Shown here one piece after another: positions 12,898 to 25,599 of a stretch of 64,000 nucleotides of DNA. A model generated the notes under the pieces. It was given only the letters and a program-made list of their open reading frames with translations, searched no databases and had not been told where the DNA came from. The stretch covers positions 116,951,973 through 117,015,972 of the forward strand of contig CM054180.1 in NCBI GenBank assembly GCA_028829895.1, read 5' to 3'. Origin of the DNA: Sinotaia quadrata (lineage: Eukaryota; Mollusca; Gastropoda; Architaenioglossa; Viviparidae). The translations under genes were made by a program, and so were the position numbers. Numbering within the stretch: the first letter of the stretch is position 1; each line of letters starts with the position of its first letter.

Positions 12898-13310
12898 TGG
12901 GCAAGCTGACATAAATAAAATCTGCAAAGTTGCTCCTCAATGCATACAGGCAAAGCAACAATATTTTTCATACTGAACTAAAGGCAACATTCATTCACAA
13001 GCACATTTAGCCTTACCTCTAGCACAGTTGTTCAAATCGTTAGTAAACTGTTTGCAGGAAAAAGGAGCATTTGACCCCATCTTGGAGTGTGTACCACATT
13101 TTAAGTGTTGCATAGATACACTTATTGCTGTTTTAATTATATTTATAACTGAAACATATGATTTTAATTTTAGAGTAAATTGTCGGCGTGGTTTTGTTCT
13201 GCGATTTAAATTGTGTACTTTTAAAAAACCGAGAAATCTTACCTGAAATCGCAAATGGAACCAGTTTTACAGCTACTCCTGTATATTAGTAAATATGACC
13301 TTGATTAGCT
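12898..13310. other. Spacer with overlapping short frames, no gene supported
   Basis: The minus strand is open over 12991-13254 with a Cys-containing C-terminus, and the plus strand is open over nearly the same interval. Neither has recognisable domains and the overlap argues for chance. Confidence 0.35.
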
Positions 13311-13311
13311 T

Positions 13312-13432
13312 CTCCTTGTGATCTGGTGGTCCATCTACTTCAGTCATGTTGAGCATTGACAGTATCCTGTAGTCATTTTAGTGGTCTTAAGATCCATCTA
13401 AGTCAGTCAGTTTGAGCATTGACAGTTCTATC
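13312..13432. repeat. About 60-bp direct duplication
   Basis: Two diverged copies share TCCATCTA..TCAGTCA and TTGAGCATTGACAGT. Confidence 0.75.
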
Positions 13433-13696
13433 TAGTGAACTTTGTTATTAGTCTGGTACTGAAGCAGCTTTATGTGTTATCATTTTTGATTAGTAAACTT
13501 GCCGGCCCCGCCTGGTTAATTCAGCACAAATATTAGCAGTTTCTCCTCGTGACCTAGTCAGCGTATCTAGTGCGAACGTTTAAATTTAAATATTTTTGTG
13601 TGGTAATGTGATAATAAATAATAATAAGTAAGACACTATTTGCTGGTTCTTAAAGGAACTCACAAAGTGCTCACAAAAATCGTGACCACCTAACTC

Positions 13697-13747
13697 AATA
13701 CTCATGAAACTGGAAGGAGGTTGCGGTCAGATGAGAAAATTCCAGAT
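13697..13747. repeat. 51-bp dispersed duplicate, copy 1
   Basis: Contains CAATACTCATGAAACTGGAA and continues to GAGAAAATTCCAG. The same sequence recurs at 15001-15051 in the same orientation, about 1.3 kb away. Confidence 0.9.
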
Positions 13748-15000
13748 GACACGTTTGAATCCAGTGTTTTCTGCATGTGAGGTTTGAACCTTTACCTCAC
13801 AGTGACCAAGTTCTCCGATCTTCATAAGACAACAGAATTTTCTAAATCACGAACAATATTGTTACCGTGACATAACTTACTCGATTTGTTACAAAATGTC
13901 AAATCATATTAATAGATAACATATTATTGTTCGATGCAATGCTGAAAGAAAACATTTTAAACGAGAACATAGCAAATGCGATTATGAAAATGAAATAAAT
14001 GCTCAAGAAGAGAGAATAGATTTTACTGTGGTTCGATTTTATTGAGTTCTTTTTAATTTCATTATTAATATTGACACTGCAGTTTCATCCCTGTCTAAGC
14101 TATTTAACTTTCATTTTACTTGCAGTTTTACTGCTGAGTAAATTGTTTTAGTTTCATATCTGCCCTCTGGCACACATGATTCTTTGCATTATGCTTCACG
14201 GACGGCAGATACGATGTTTGCATAGAACTTATAAGCAGGTCTTCCCCAATACAGGATTTTGAGAAGGATTCGAATTATTTTATTTCTATGGATTAAGTGT
14301 GTAATCGTTAATTAAATAAAGCCATAGATGTCCATAATCCTTAACAGGGCTTCATTACTCCAAAATTATTCTGTCAGCAGAAGACAATTGGAGATATTAG
14401 TTTGAACTATCTAATAGAAAACAAAATGGTGGAAATTCACACTGTTAAATGCGCGCCGTGCTTAGCGACCATTGTTTGGTACCGCTCAATCACGAGCACT
14501 CAACATTTCGAAAGAAAGAAAACGTCCATCTTAAACTTTCATTCTAAAACACCAGAACTTATGTCTCCACGACGGCGGCTGATCGTTGCTAGTAGGCACA
14601 ACGACACGTGGCCGCTTGGCGACCTTGAAATTCCCTTACATTACCATCCAGATAAAGTGAATTCAGTTTCAGTTGGATTTTGAGCAGTTGGACGTCACGA
14701 CACGAGTACACAATTTGACAAACTGAATGTTGCAAAAGACAACGCTTAACTTTAGAGAAGAAAATGACAACCAATCAAAAAGAATTAACAATAATTATTC
14801 GTGAAGTATTCGTAATAAAGTTGGCTATACGCTATTCCTCTTACACATATTACACCTCCAGCTTGGTTCGAGTCTTCTTATCAGTACTATTGCACACTAA
14901 TTGATAAACTCTGCACATAGGTAATTTTAAAAAAAATTAAAATCACATTTATTTATTCTTCTGAAATTTAATTATAGAGAAAACTGAAACAATGGCGATA
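13748..15000. other. Spacer between two short duplicates, no gene supported
   Basis: A 93-codon frame at 14402-14683 shows no recognisable domain. No RNA gene is supported. Confidence 0.4.
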
Positions 15001-15051
15001 CCAATACTCATGAAACTGGAAGGAGGTTGCGGTCAGATGAGAAAATTCCAG
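15001..15051. repeat. 51-bp dispersed duplicate, copy 2
   Basis: Second copy of the segment at 13697-13747. Identity ends sharply after ATTCCAG. Confidence 0.9.
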
Positions 15052-15109
15052 TCACACTTGTAAATGAAAGGATAACTCTTAGTCATTTTCACAATTGTCT
15101 CTGTAATTA

Positions 15110-15189
15110 CGAGATAGCTAGATAGATAGACAGGCAGGCAGACAGACTGGCAGGCAGGCAGACAGATAGACTGACAGACAGACAGACAT

Positions 15190-15273
<84 letters not shown>
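15110..15273. repeat. (GATA/GACA/GGCA)n microsatellite, left part
   Basis: Mixed GACA/GGCA units become pure GATA to 15273, where LTR-like copy B begins. The array resumes at 16811 on the other side of that element. Confidence 0.95.
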
Positions 15274-16810
15274 TGTGACACCAACGCACTTAGTTAATAG
15301 ATAAGAACATTATAAATTAATTAATCAGCCAAAACTAATTACAAGTGTTGAGAATCTGATCTTCCAGAAGACATCACTCGTCTCTCTCACTTGGCAGATA
15401 TGCGGGTGCTGTAAACATTTTCTCTCTTCCACAACATTTATCACCACACAATCTTTCCGTATGTGGAAAACTTCTTAACTAAAGGAGAAGACAAATCTAT
15501 AATTTGTCTTTAATCTATATTTAGTAACTCCCATCCACCAACTTTCCTCTCCATCATAAGGTTATCAATTTGTGTAAGCAGGTCAATAAATTTATAAAAT
15601 CAACAATCAAATATACAAGTGACAAATACAATGGGGGAAAATACTTGATATCAATATTTCCATGAAACCACATTTGAATAATTTCTATATTACACAATCT
15701 TTTATCCAAGAAATACAATTCAATACAAATCACTGGATAGTTCTTATCAGAGAACAGAAATGGAGTTATTAGAGATAAGCGATAATAGTTTGTACATGAC
15801 CTGAATTGGGTATGGTCTTATTAGTCTTTTGCATGCTTTGCAACAATGTCACAAGTTTATTGTTCAGCTCATTTTTCACTTGTTTCTCTCCTCACTTTGA
15901 TAACAGTCACCACATGTTCTTTCGAAGTTGACCTGGGCTTTTTCTGCCATACCAGTTCGTTCAAGCAGAACCGCAATTGCAGTAATTTCTAGTACTTATC
16001 AGAAATTGTCTCGATATAGTCAGCATACTTTGCCACCGTACTTACACACACTGTTTCCTGTCTGTACCACGGTCAGTCTTAACAGTTTACAATCAGTGAA
16101 CCTGTAGATTCAAATAACACTAGAAAGTAGAAAATTGAAAAGACTGCTTGCCTGAAAAAATATAACCAGGTTCCAGTTCATTGCTTTATAACTCCATTAT
16201 TTCTTACATTCCAATCTCAACTTACAATTTCCTGCAATGGTATTTATTAGCCCGATATTCGCACACATCATAATAAATACAACATATCAAAATAACATAT
16301 AAATAAATACAACATATTAAGTTATTAGCACACTAAATACAAGCAGCTTAGTTCAAACATTTGTTGAAATAATAGTCTACTCACATAATACATCTTATTA
16401 AAACACAAGTATAACATAACAATAGCAAATTGCATGAAATATTTCTAAGTCCATTCTCTCTCAAACAGTCATTTAACTCACCATCAAGCTAACGGCCGCC
16501 TTTCAAGACTGGACTTCTTTGCCACTTCAAATTCAAGTGATTAGACAATAGATTTCTCTACAGCAGGTAAACTTTTAGGTCTCAGCCTATTGGTTGGTCT
16601 CGTTCTCGTAAATCATAACCATTGGAAAATAAAAATTACTCACCCATTTGGGATGGTTTGCATTGCATCAGCAATTTCTTGCTTATTCTCTATTTGGGTG
16701 TTTACTTCAAACTCTGACACTTTTAAAAATACCGTCATAAGGAGTGTTATTCTGACAATTATAGAACAATTAAATTATAAAATAGGGAGAGGCAAATTTA
16801 CTCCACCACA
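15274..16810 (-). mobile_element. LTR-like element copy B
   Basis: This 1537-bp segment starts TGTGACACCAACGC and ends TTTACTCCACCACA on the plus strand. It is flanked on both sides by the 5-mer GATAG (15269-15273 and 16811-16815) and sits inside a GATA array. Its reverse complement matches copies A and D, and it matches copy C directly over landmarks such as AGACATCACTCGTCTCTCTC, GTGGAAAACTTCTTA and AAATAGGGAGAGG. TG...CA ends plus a 5-bp duplication point to an LTR, with no coding region visible. In a GATA array the flanking match alone is weak proof of a duplication. The other copies support the boundary. Confidence 0.75.
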
Positions 16811-17037
<227 letters not shown>

Positions 17038-17692
17038 GATAGGTAGAGAAAGTGACGAACGGACGTGCGGATGGCTGGATGGATGAATGGATGAACTGAG
17101 AGATGCATTAATCTACATACCTGTTCATAATTTGACCCGCATTAAAAAATAGTTGCTCTCTGCTAGAGGTTATCTGAATTGTGTTACATTCCTATCTTGT
17201 ACACCCTAGTACTTTGACCTCAGAAATTGGTTTCCCTCAGGACACGGGTATAAGCATGATACTGTCGTTCAGTCTGAATAAATAGCATTCTGGTCTCGTT
17301 TCGCCTGAGTTGTCTGAATGAAATCGGAGTGAAAACACCTAGTTTCAAAGAGAGGAAATCGCAAAGCCTTGCTGAAACGAACGACGTTTCAATTTTTAAA
17401 AAAATTACAAAATCGACAGAAATGTTACTGTTTGATTAAAGGACAGAGAGGAAAAGATATCACTCAAGTTTACCTCTCCGCTGTCATTGTTTTCAGATTG
17501 TTATTTGTTTTAGTTGTTTTAAAGTCAACAAAATCATAAATTTTCAAATTGTTATTACAATTACAATTCCGATGCGATACCTCTAACAGAAAAGTGCTGC
17601 AATACCTTTAACAAAAATTTGCTGCATAAATATTTTCAACACTTCTCTAGCAAACTGCTTGCCTGGTGCAAAGGAACGGTGTAGATCTCTTC
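17038..17692. other. Spacer, nothing recognised
   Basis: Single-copy sequence between two arrays, without a supported feature. Confidence 0.4.
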
Positions 17693-18310
17693 CAGTCAAA
17701 AGTGACAGGAGTTTCAGTCAAAAGTGACAGGAGTTTCAGTCAAAAGTGACAGGAGTTTCAGTCAAAAGTGACAGGAGTTTCAGTCAAAAGTGACAGGAGT
17801 TTCAGTCAAAAGTGACAGGAGTTTCAGTCAAAAGTGACAGGAGTTTCAGTCAAAAATGACAGGAGTTTCAGTCAAAAGTGACAGGAGTTTCAGTCAAAAA
17901 TGACAGGAGTTTCAGTCAAAAGTGACAGGAGTTTCAGTCAAAAGTGACAGGAGTTTCAGTCAAAAGTGACAGGAGTTTCAGTCAAAAATGACAGGAGTTT
18001 CAGACAAAAGTGAAACAGAGGTTTCAGTCACAAGTGGCACAATAGTTTCATTCAAAAGTCAAACTGGAGTTAAAAGTGACAGAAATTTCAGCAAACGTGA
18101 AACAGATGTTTCAGTCAAATGTGAAACAGGATTTTCAGTCAAGACTGACACAGGAGTTTCGGTCAAAAGTGAAACAGGATTTTCAGTCAAGACTGACACA
18201 AGAGTTTCAAACAAATGAGAAAGAGGAGTTTCAAAAGTGAAACAGGATTTTCAATCACGTCTGGCACAGGATTTTCAATCAAAAGTGAAACGGGATTTTC
18301 AGCCAAACTG
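17693..18310. repeat. 22-bp minisatellite, near-perfect then degenerate
   Basis: The first about 14 units are almost identical (AAAAGTGACAGGAGTTTCAG plus TC). From about 18000 to 18310 the units lengthen and diverge (GTGAAACAGG.TTTTCAGTCAA). A 76-codon frame in the degenerate half reads as Val-Ser-Val-Lys-Ser-Glu-Thr-Gly-like repeats. No flanking exon supports its being a protein. Confidence 0.93.
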
Positions 18311-18664
18311 ACTCAGGAGCACAAGGAACTTGCTGGGCATGGAATCCGTTGACTGGAGTTGACTCGTGTGATAGATGTTTGGCTCTTAAATGAAAATTCG
18401 TCGTCTTAAATTCCGAACAGAAGAAAAAGAAATCAGCCATTAGAATTATTCAGCAGCTCACCCTGGTGAAAGAGACGTGCACTCTAGGTCTACCGATAAT
18501 CCATGATAACAACCGAACGTTGAAAACAAGAGCACGTGATGTAGAAATCAACCAATCAAACTAACTATAAGGTACCTCTGTAGTGGGTATTCAACAGAAT
18601 CTGTCCCCTCCCCTTCGGATCACCGCATCGATGGGTTCTAATATCGAATAGAAAACGGATTACG

Positions 18665-18703
18665 ATGTTCGCGTCCTTAGGTCACAAGAGCTGTGGGAAG
18701 AAG
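18665..18703 (+). CDS. Candidate first coding exon (weak)
   Basis: An ATG at 18665 opens 13 codons (MFASLGHKSCGKK) that end exactly at AAG|GTAAGAAG, a strong donor in phase 0. The preceding 100 bp are richer in G+C and CpG than the surroundings, as a promoter-proximal exon might be. I cannot identify the next exon, and the peptide is too short to identify. It could also be a chance donor. Confidence 0.22.
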
Positions 18704-19527
18704 GTAAGAAGACCTGTACCAGTGTGTTGTCTCATTATGTATTTACTAATGTGTTCGCATGACCTCATTAATTTTCAATAGCTGATGTCAGTGTCGTATT
18801 TCCTAGAAATGTCTTTTAGCAACGGAAAAGAGCAAGGCAGTAGATTAGTAGAAAGATTGGAGGTGGGACTTTTCAGTATAGTGTTGCACTCTGGGAGGGG
18901 GGGATAACTCACTCGTGTACATTTTTGTTGTTGTTGTATTTGTTAAAAATATTTTGTCCGAATAGCGCCCGATGGCTTTAGTTCTTTCCTTCAATCATGT
19001 ATGTTTCAAGAAATGTGTATCTTATGCAACTTGTAGCACACACCACCACACTCCTCCCGACAGATACAACACTACTACGACTGGAGAGAAAAGTCAGGTT
19101 GGAGCCATTATCAGTTTTGTCTTCTCTCCCCTCCCCCCCCCCCCCAATCTTCTTGCAAGACTGCTTTACCGATTGCTCGTAAAAAAAGATTTACAAAAAT
19201 ATATTTATATATCATTACAATTTCATTACAATTATCTTCTACTTACATCTTCATTTATTGAATTTTATTGAGTTCACTAATCGTTTAGTATTTAATTATA
19301 TGTGTTTTTTCCTTTTAATTATATATAATGTGTTTCATCTTTATTTATTTAATTAATTTATGTTGTATTCATTATTGTTTATTATTTAATTGTGTGTGGT
19401 TCTTTAAAATTTATTATTAATTAATTTGATTCGATATATTATTTAATTTTAGTTAATTTTATTGCTACATGTTTATTTCAAAACTTAGGTATAATTACTT
19501 TATTTCATTTTTCATCTTTAATTACAC
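18704..19527. other. Spacer, AT-rich with homopolymer runs
   Basis: Includes a C run near 19130 and a very AT-rich block of degenerate TTTATTTAATTAATTTA words at about 19260-19510. No gene. Confidence 0.4.
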
Positions 19528-19535
19528 ACGCACAC

Positions 19536-19566
<31 letters not shown>

Positions 19567-19583
19567 TGAGAGAGAGAGAGCGT
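19528..19583. repeat. (AC)/(GT)/(GA) microsatellite
   Basis: Short CACACG followed by GTGTGTG and then GAGAGA with interruptions. Confidence 0.85.
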
Positions 19584-19639
19584 GGTGAGAGAGCGAGTTT
19601 AAGATGAAATATATATATTATTGAAACATCACTTTTCCG

Positions 19640-20030
19640 AACTGGATTACAGAGGGGAGTCTGGATTTTAAGGAAAAATCCGGATTAGCGAGGTGGAATT
19701 TTACTCAGATTTCTAAGACTTAGTAGGAGATGGGGAACTTAATTTTCTGAAGTCAAATTATCGAAAGTGATACGCTCAGTACTCATTACCGACTGACAAA
19801 CTAGGTCAAGGAGAAGAAAGACGCTCTATAGGTAATAGGATCGTGAATGGTATAAAAGACTCGATCGGTGCGAAGCAGAGGTTAGCTTCCCCCCCCCCCC
19901 CACCTCCGCGCCACATCGTCCCTGCGCGAAATCGGCGCAAGCAGGAAGTGCTCTCCCAAATCAGTAAGACAGTAAGTAGAGGGTAATGCCAAGATTATGC
20001 TGTATCCGGACTAGCGGGCTTCACCTTAAA
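19640..20030. mobile_element. Possible decayed pogo/Tigger-like fragment
   Basis: ATCCGGATTAGCGAGGTGGA at about 19678 and ATCCGGACTAGCGGGCTTCA at about 20007 resemble the terminal repeat of Tigger-class elements (a CAGTAGAACCTC..TAATCCG type end, here in reverse complement). Both are in the same orientation, so an intact pair of inverted ends is not shown. This is weak evidence from remembered family ends. Confidence 0.3.
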
Positions 20031-20852
20031 GAAGTTACCTATTTATGAAGGTTGAACCCACCACTGGAATACTCTATGCACTTCGGACGACCTTGACTTA
20101 TTAAAGTTTTATGAAAGGGTCGTCACCGAACGTTCCGCTACCACCGAGGCTCGATGCTTGAATTACCTGTTTTATTCTTCAGTTTTTGCAGCAGGTCTAT
20201 TACCTTATCCATTAGACCCAATCAATGACGTCAAAAAACAGCTGAAATTACAGTCTACTTCAGTTGAGGACAGCGATAATTCCGGTCATCGTCCTAGTAT
20301 AATATAATGTGCGTTTGCTGAGTCAGGTATGCTTTTGCCGTCAGTGACTTCCACAAGGGCATGCGGTTTAGTATTATTTGTATAAGCTCTGTTGACTCCG
20401 ACAAAACTGACAGTGCAATATATTTTACCGTTCAAGTAAATGTGTGAGATACGACGCTGGTAATGTGCGAGATTGTACGAGATGAAGACGTACGTGCGTT
20501 TCGCGCGAGGTAGTGCGGCATGGTACATTGAGTAAAGTGCATGTCTGGTGTTAATCCATTTGAATAAATAGATGTCGACATTTTAAAGACACAATGGCTT
20601 TCCCACGAAATATCGAGTTTTAAGAAAGAAAATAGTTTTAACTGATTCAACAGTTCTCTAAATTAACTTTTAGTTTGTATCCGTTTTCTCGTAATATACT
20701 TATTTGTAATTTATAGAAATCGTTTATTGCGGCAAAAGAACTAGCAGACGACATTTGCGATTCACTTTAATATTTTGCGAAATCCAGCTCGAGCTTTTTC
20801 CAGTATGATTGGTTCAAAGGTTACTTTCGCTGTATTCAGTGGGAAATTTACA

Positions 20853-20896
<44 letters not shown>

Positions 20897-21737
20897 CGAA
20901 CCGTAGACATAGAAAATTATATACTAGTAGCTTTATACTTAAGAATAGAACAAAGTTTCAGAACGCTTTTCTTGTAATGTAAACAATTGAAACTGAGCTG
21001 CAAAATTGTTCCCCACTCCATCCACTCACGACTGACAGTCTATTCGCTAACGATGCGGTGTTCAATTTGTTTCGATCGCACGCTTTGCCCAAAGATAGCA
21101 ATATGTGCGGTTCAGTACTACAGCTCTCTTGAGAATAGGCATGTAGCATTGTGTATATTTTGTATATTTCAGAATAGCTGAACTATGGACATTCTATTAC
21201 AAATAGAAATGTTAAATATTTTACATTGACATTTTATTTATGAATCATTGCTCCTTCCCCACACCCCCTTTTTTGCGATAATAATAATAATAATAATAAT
21301 AATCAGCCTTCTCTGAGAACATTCTACAGTCAAACACGTTTTCTTCACATCTTCAGTATTGTGCTATAAATAGACCCAGCCTCTTTATCAGTTTGTGATG
21401 TCACACTAAAAATGAAAATTAATTATCTATATATATGATTTATGGTATGTGCACTTTGTTTCACATCTCTGAAAGAAGTAATAATTTTATGTGAAAAAAT
21501 TGTTCAGTTGTGAAGGTTTGTTCTTCTACTGTACTTCATCAAACTTTTTAATATAACGCAGTGTAAGCAAACAAGCGAGTCATTGCATAAGCATATCAGT
21601 TGTAAAAATAAAAGAAATAAAAACAGAAAAGAAAACGGAAAAAGTAGGCTTAAACATACCCCATACTACTGAACACACAAAAATAGAAGTCTGAATTTTA
21701 ATTTGAAAATAATACTATCCGAAAATCATACTAACAA
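20031..21737. other. Spacer with short microsatellites, no gene supported
   Basis: Contains (CT)n at about 20857-20896 and (AAT)n at about 21278-21302. Minus-strand frames at 20286-20528 and 20432-20650 overlap and have no recognisable domain. Confidence 0.4.
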
Positions 21738-23152
21738 CGAAGTTATTTTTATGTTGTACAGTATGGAGTCGTTAACACACTCGGAAAAATTCGTGTGGTA
21801 TGTAAGTGATTTTTATGTTGTACAGTATGGAGTCATTAAAACACTCGGAAAAATTCATGTGGAATGTAAGTTATTTTTATGTTGTACAGTATGGAGTCGT
21901 TAACACACTCGGAAAAATTCATGTGGAATGTAAGTGATTTTTATGTTATACAGTATGGAGTCATTAAAACTCGGAAAAATTCGTGTGTTATGTAAGTGAT
22001 TTTTATGTTGTACAGTATGGAGTCGTTAAAACACTCGGAAAAATTCATGTGGAATGTAAGTTATTTTTATGTTGTACAGTATGGAGTCGTTAAAACACTA
22101 GGAAAAATTCATGTGGAATGTAAGTTATTTTTATGTTGTACAGTATGGAGTCGTTAAAACACTCGGAAAAATTCATGTGGTATGTAAGTGATTTTTATGT
22201 TGTACAGTATGGAGTCCTTAAAACACTCGGAAAAATTCATGTGGTATGTAAGTGATTTTTATGTTGTACAGTATGGAGTCGTTAAAACACTCGGAAAAAT
22301 TCATGTGGTATGTAAGTGATTTTTATGTTGTACAGTATGGAGTCGTTAACACACTAGGAAAAATTCATGTGGTATGTAAGTGATTTTTATGTTGTACAGT
22401 ATGGAGTCGTTAAAACACTAGGAAAAATTCATGTGGTATGTAAGTTATTTTTATGTTGTACAGTATGGAGTCATTAAAACACTCGGAAAAATTCATGTGG
22501 AATGTAAGTTATTTTTATGTTGTACAGTATGGAGTCGTTAAAACACTCGGAAAAATTCATGTGGTATGTAAGTGATTTTTATGTTGTACAGTATGGAGTC
22601 GTTAAAACACTCGGAAAAATTCATGTGGTATGTAAGTGATTTTTATGTTGTACAGTATGGAGTCGTTAACACACTAGGAAAAATTCATGTGGTATGTAAG
22701 TGATTTTTATGTTGTACAGTATGGAGTCGTTAAAACACTCGGAAAAATTCATGTGGTATGTAAGTGATTTTTATGTTGTACAGTATGGAGTCGTTAACAC
22801 ACTAGTAAAAATTCATGTGGTATGTAAGTTATTTTTATGTTGTACAGTATGGAGTCGTTAACACACTAGTAAAAATTCATGTGGTATGTAAGTGATTTTT
22901 ATGTTGTACAGTATGGAGTCGTTAAAACACTCGGAAAAATTCGTGTGGAATGTAAGTTATTTTTATGTTGTACAGTATGGAATTGTTAAAACACTAGGAA
23001 AAATTCATGTGGAATGTAAGTGATTTTTATGTTGTACAGTATGGAGTCATTAGAACACTCGGAAATTTTCATGTGGAATGTAAGTGATTTTTATGTTGTA
23101 CAGTATGGAGTATTTATAACACTCGGAAAAATTCATGTGGAATGTAAGTGAA
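21738..23152. repeat. 64-bp satellite, about 22 copies, splice-signal-like unit
   Basis: Units of 64 bp are highly similar (a few percent divergence by eye). Each has GTAAGTGATTTTTATGTTG, TACAGTATGGAGTC and ACTCGGAAAAATTCATGTGG. The phase is strict except for one 2-bp deletion near 21968. Sub-variants (GTAAGT/GTAAGTT, AACACACTAG/AAACACTCGG) alternate in blocks, indicating local homogenisation. Nearly every unit carries a consensus-like 5' splice site and a T-rich run ending in ACAG. Confidence 0.97.
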
Positions 23153-25156
23153 TAGGCGAACTTGACACGACTTTCACAGTAGTGATAAATTGTAATATAT
23201 GTACTTGTGGAACTTGACTTCGGCTTACACCCAGAATGAGGCTTAATATGACCTACAAAATAAAAGTGAAACAGTTACGAGAGAGAGAAGTGTTATTTAT
23301 AATATCAATAAATGCTATTTTAGGATATTCTAAACACTCTACAAATGTTAATATTGACAAAGTATAATGAAAAATCAAATCTGGAATTAGATTTACAGCC
23401 ACATCGTCGTGGGTCCTATATTTCATCACTTAAGCAAAAGTCAATTTAGGGCCTCGTTGGCTGGCTTATAAAATGTCACCGTTTTAATGTCCTCTTTCCC
23501 TGATTCATAAGACATCTGACCTCGCGGGGGGGGGGGGGAGGGGGTGTTATTCTGTCACTTAGTTTTTATTGACCCATCACCTGTCTTTGGTGACCGCTAT
23601 AGTAGATGGTTTAACATTTAGAAGACAAGCCTTGGATCAGGACATAATCTTCTTTTTTTAAAATGTAAGTATTTTGGATCGTGCAGACGAAGAGTCAGAT
23701 GAAATATAAATTCTGATCCCTCCTTGTACAAATACAACATGTTTTCTTTTGTTGTATTTACATAGACCGTAAGGTATGCCATTGGGAGTTCTTTAGATTT
23801 ATCATTAGGATTTAATTAGCGTGAGATCAAAAAGTGTTTTTCTAATAATCTTTTAGTTAGTTGATATGGATGTAGTTTTTTTTGTGTGTGTGTGTGCACT
23901 TATTTGGTTTTTCTTTTCTTGACTTTTGCATTTTGTATCCCCCCCCCCCACCCTTTTTTTTTTGTTTGTCAAATTTCTAGTTCTGTAGGTGTGTGTTTGT
24001 GGTGGGCTGATGGTTGTTCCCATGTTGTGTTCTATTGGTCCATTCTTTAAGTGTTTATCCCTTTTTTCTGTTAATATTAGCTGCCCTGTTTGTTGTATAA
24101 TTCTTCATTTTTGTGTTTGGGATGTATATCTCGAAAACTTCTAGACACCGTGTAGAATTATTGATATTCCAAAATTCGGAGTGGTTCAGGAAGTAAAAAG
24201 AAAAAAAATGTCCTCTGCCATCTTTATCCTCCTTATGCCCTGTCTTCCCTCACATCATCCTCCCACGTCATCCTCTCAGGTCATATCTCTCTCTAATATG
24301 AACATTACTCTACAAGCTGTAGGCTACCTTTAATCAAGAAAAAAAATTAATATTAAATTTTCTTCTCAAAACTTGTTCATTGTAAAAAAAAAAAATCGTC
24401 TGTCATGCTTAGTTCAAAATAAACTCTAAAACTTTGCTGTTAAACAATTTTACTTTTTTTTAAAACAACAGTAAACTTGCAACATTATTTTATAGACATT
24501 CAATGAAAAACTTGGTACTGAAATGGCTCATAATTAGTTTTCAAGACTTAACAATTTTTTTTTTTTTTTTTTTTTTTTGGGGGGGGGTGTTGTTGAAACA
24601 AAAAGTTCAAATATGCGACAGAGCATGCATAACATTTCAAAACATACGCTTAACAAAGTATAGTTCTCTCTTAACTGTTCTTACATTTCAGAACAACCTT
24701 TTACAAAGTACAGTTCTCTCTTAGTAGTACTTAACTTTAATTAGACCAAACACTATTTTTAAAGGGGTTATGAACGAATTCACCATACAGAAAATTTCTT
24801 ATTTAAAAATTAAGCAAAAGTTTTAAATTAAAATATGCACACTTTATAAAGAGGAAATATGACTCCTTCTTTAGTTGGACTTAAATAGTCTTCAGTTATT
24901 AAGTTTGAATTACACAGGTTCCACTCAGTTATAATTAGATATATACAATACACTGACAAAATAAACATACTTCAGCAATAATGCTATTCCTAACTTTAAA
25001 ATTATTAGAAACCAGGATGGATTTCTATGGTTGCAATAAACCAAATTCTGGAAATTATCAATAATTGGAAAATTATATTACACAAAAGTATAATTTGCAT
25101 GTATATATGTGTGTGTGTGCCTGTGAAACGGTGAGAATACCAATAAAGTATATATG
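23153..25156. other. Spacer with homopolymer runs, no gene supported
   Basis: Includes a G run at about 23526-23540, a C run at about 23939-23949 and a T run passing into a G run at about 24555-24587. The region is AT-rich, with a short near-duplicate AACAAAGTATAGTTCTCTCT / TTACAAAGTACAGTTCTCTC at about 24652-24720. Confidence 0.4.
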
Positions 25157-25325
25157 TCATATTTGGTGTGAGTGTGAGAATAGCACTAGTACAATCTACA
25201 TTTGTATATAAGTATAATTGTGTGAGTGTGAGAATAACACTAATACAATCTACATTTCTATATAAGTATAATTGTGTGAGTGTGAGAATAACACTAATAC
25301 AATCTCCATTTGTATATAAGTATAT
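25157..25325. repeat. 53-bp tandem repeat, 3 copies
   Basis: Copies share GTGTGAGTGTGAGAATA, ACACTAATACAATCTACATT and TGTATATAAGTAT. Confidence 0.88.
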
Positions 25326-25599
25326 TTGTGTTTTCTTGAAATAGACAATATATCTGCCTTTTTAATTAATGCATACCATAAATGGTAATTATACAAGAAA
25401 AACAAAAGCATGTTCGGTTTAAGTTAGTGTATGTTTCTGGAGTCCCTCCAAGAACTTATTACCCAAAAAGAATAATTAAATATTTTTTTTTAAAGAAAAG
25501 AATAGATATTTATGTGTATTGCATGGTTTTGCTAATATTTTTCAACCTTTGATGGCATCTCAACAAGAACAAAAATAAATGAAACAGATGTCTGATTTG

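Noticed and set aside
12592..12927. 111-codon minus-strand frame with 19-residue repeats
   Set aside because: It follows entirely from a 57-bp tandem DNA repeat with a unit divisible by three, and no flanking exon supports it.
13028..13254. Overlapping frames on both strands (72 and 87 codons)
   Set aside because: No recognisable family, and mutual overlap on opposite strands suggests chance.
14865..14874. GGTTCGAGTC, matching a tRNA B-box
   Set aside because: The flanking bases cannot form a T-arm stem, and there is no acceptor stem or suitable A-box. Not a tRNA or a clear SINE.
17693..18310. Regular short repeats resembling a CRISPR array
   Set aside because: Units are directly contiguous with no unique spacers, and the context is eukaryotic with introns. 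It is a minisatellite.
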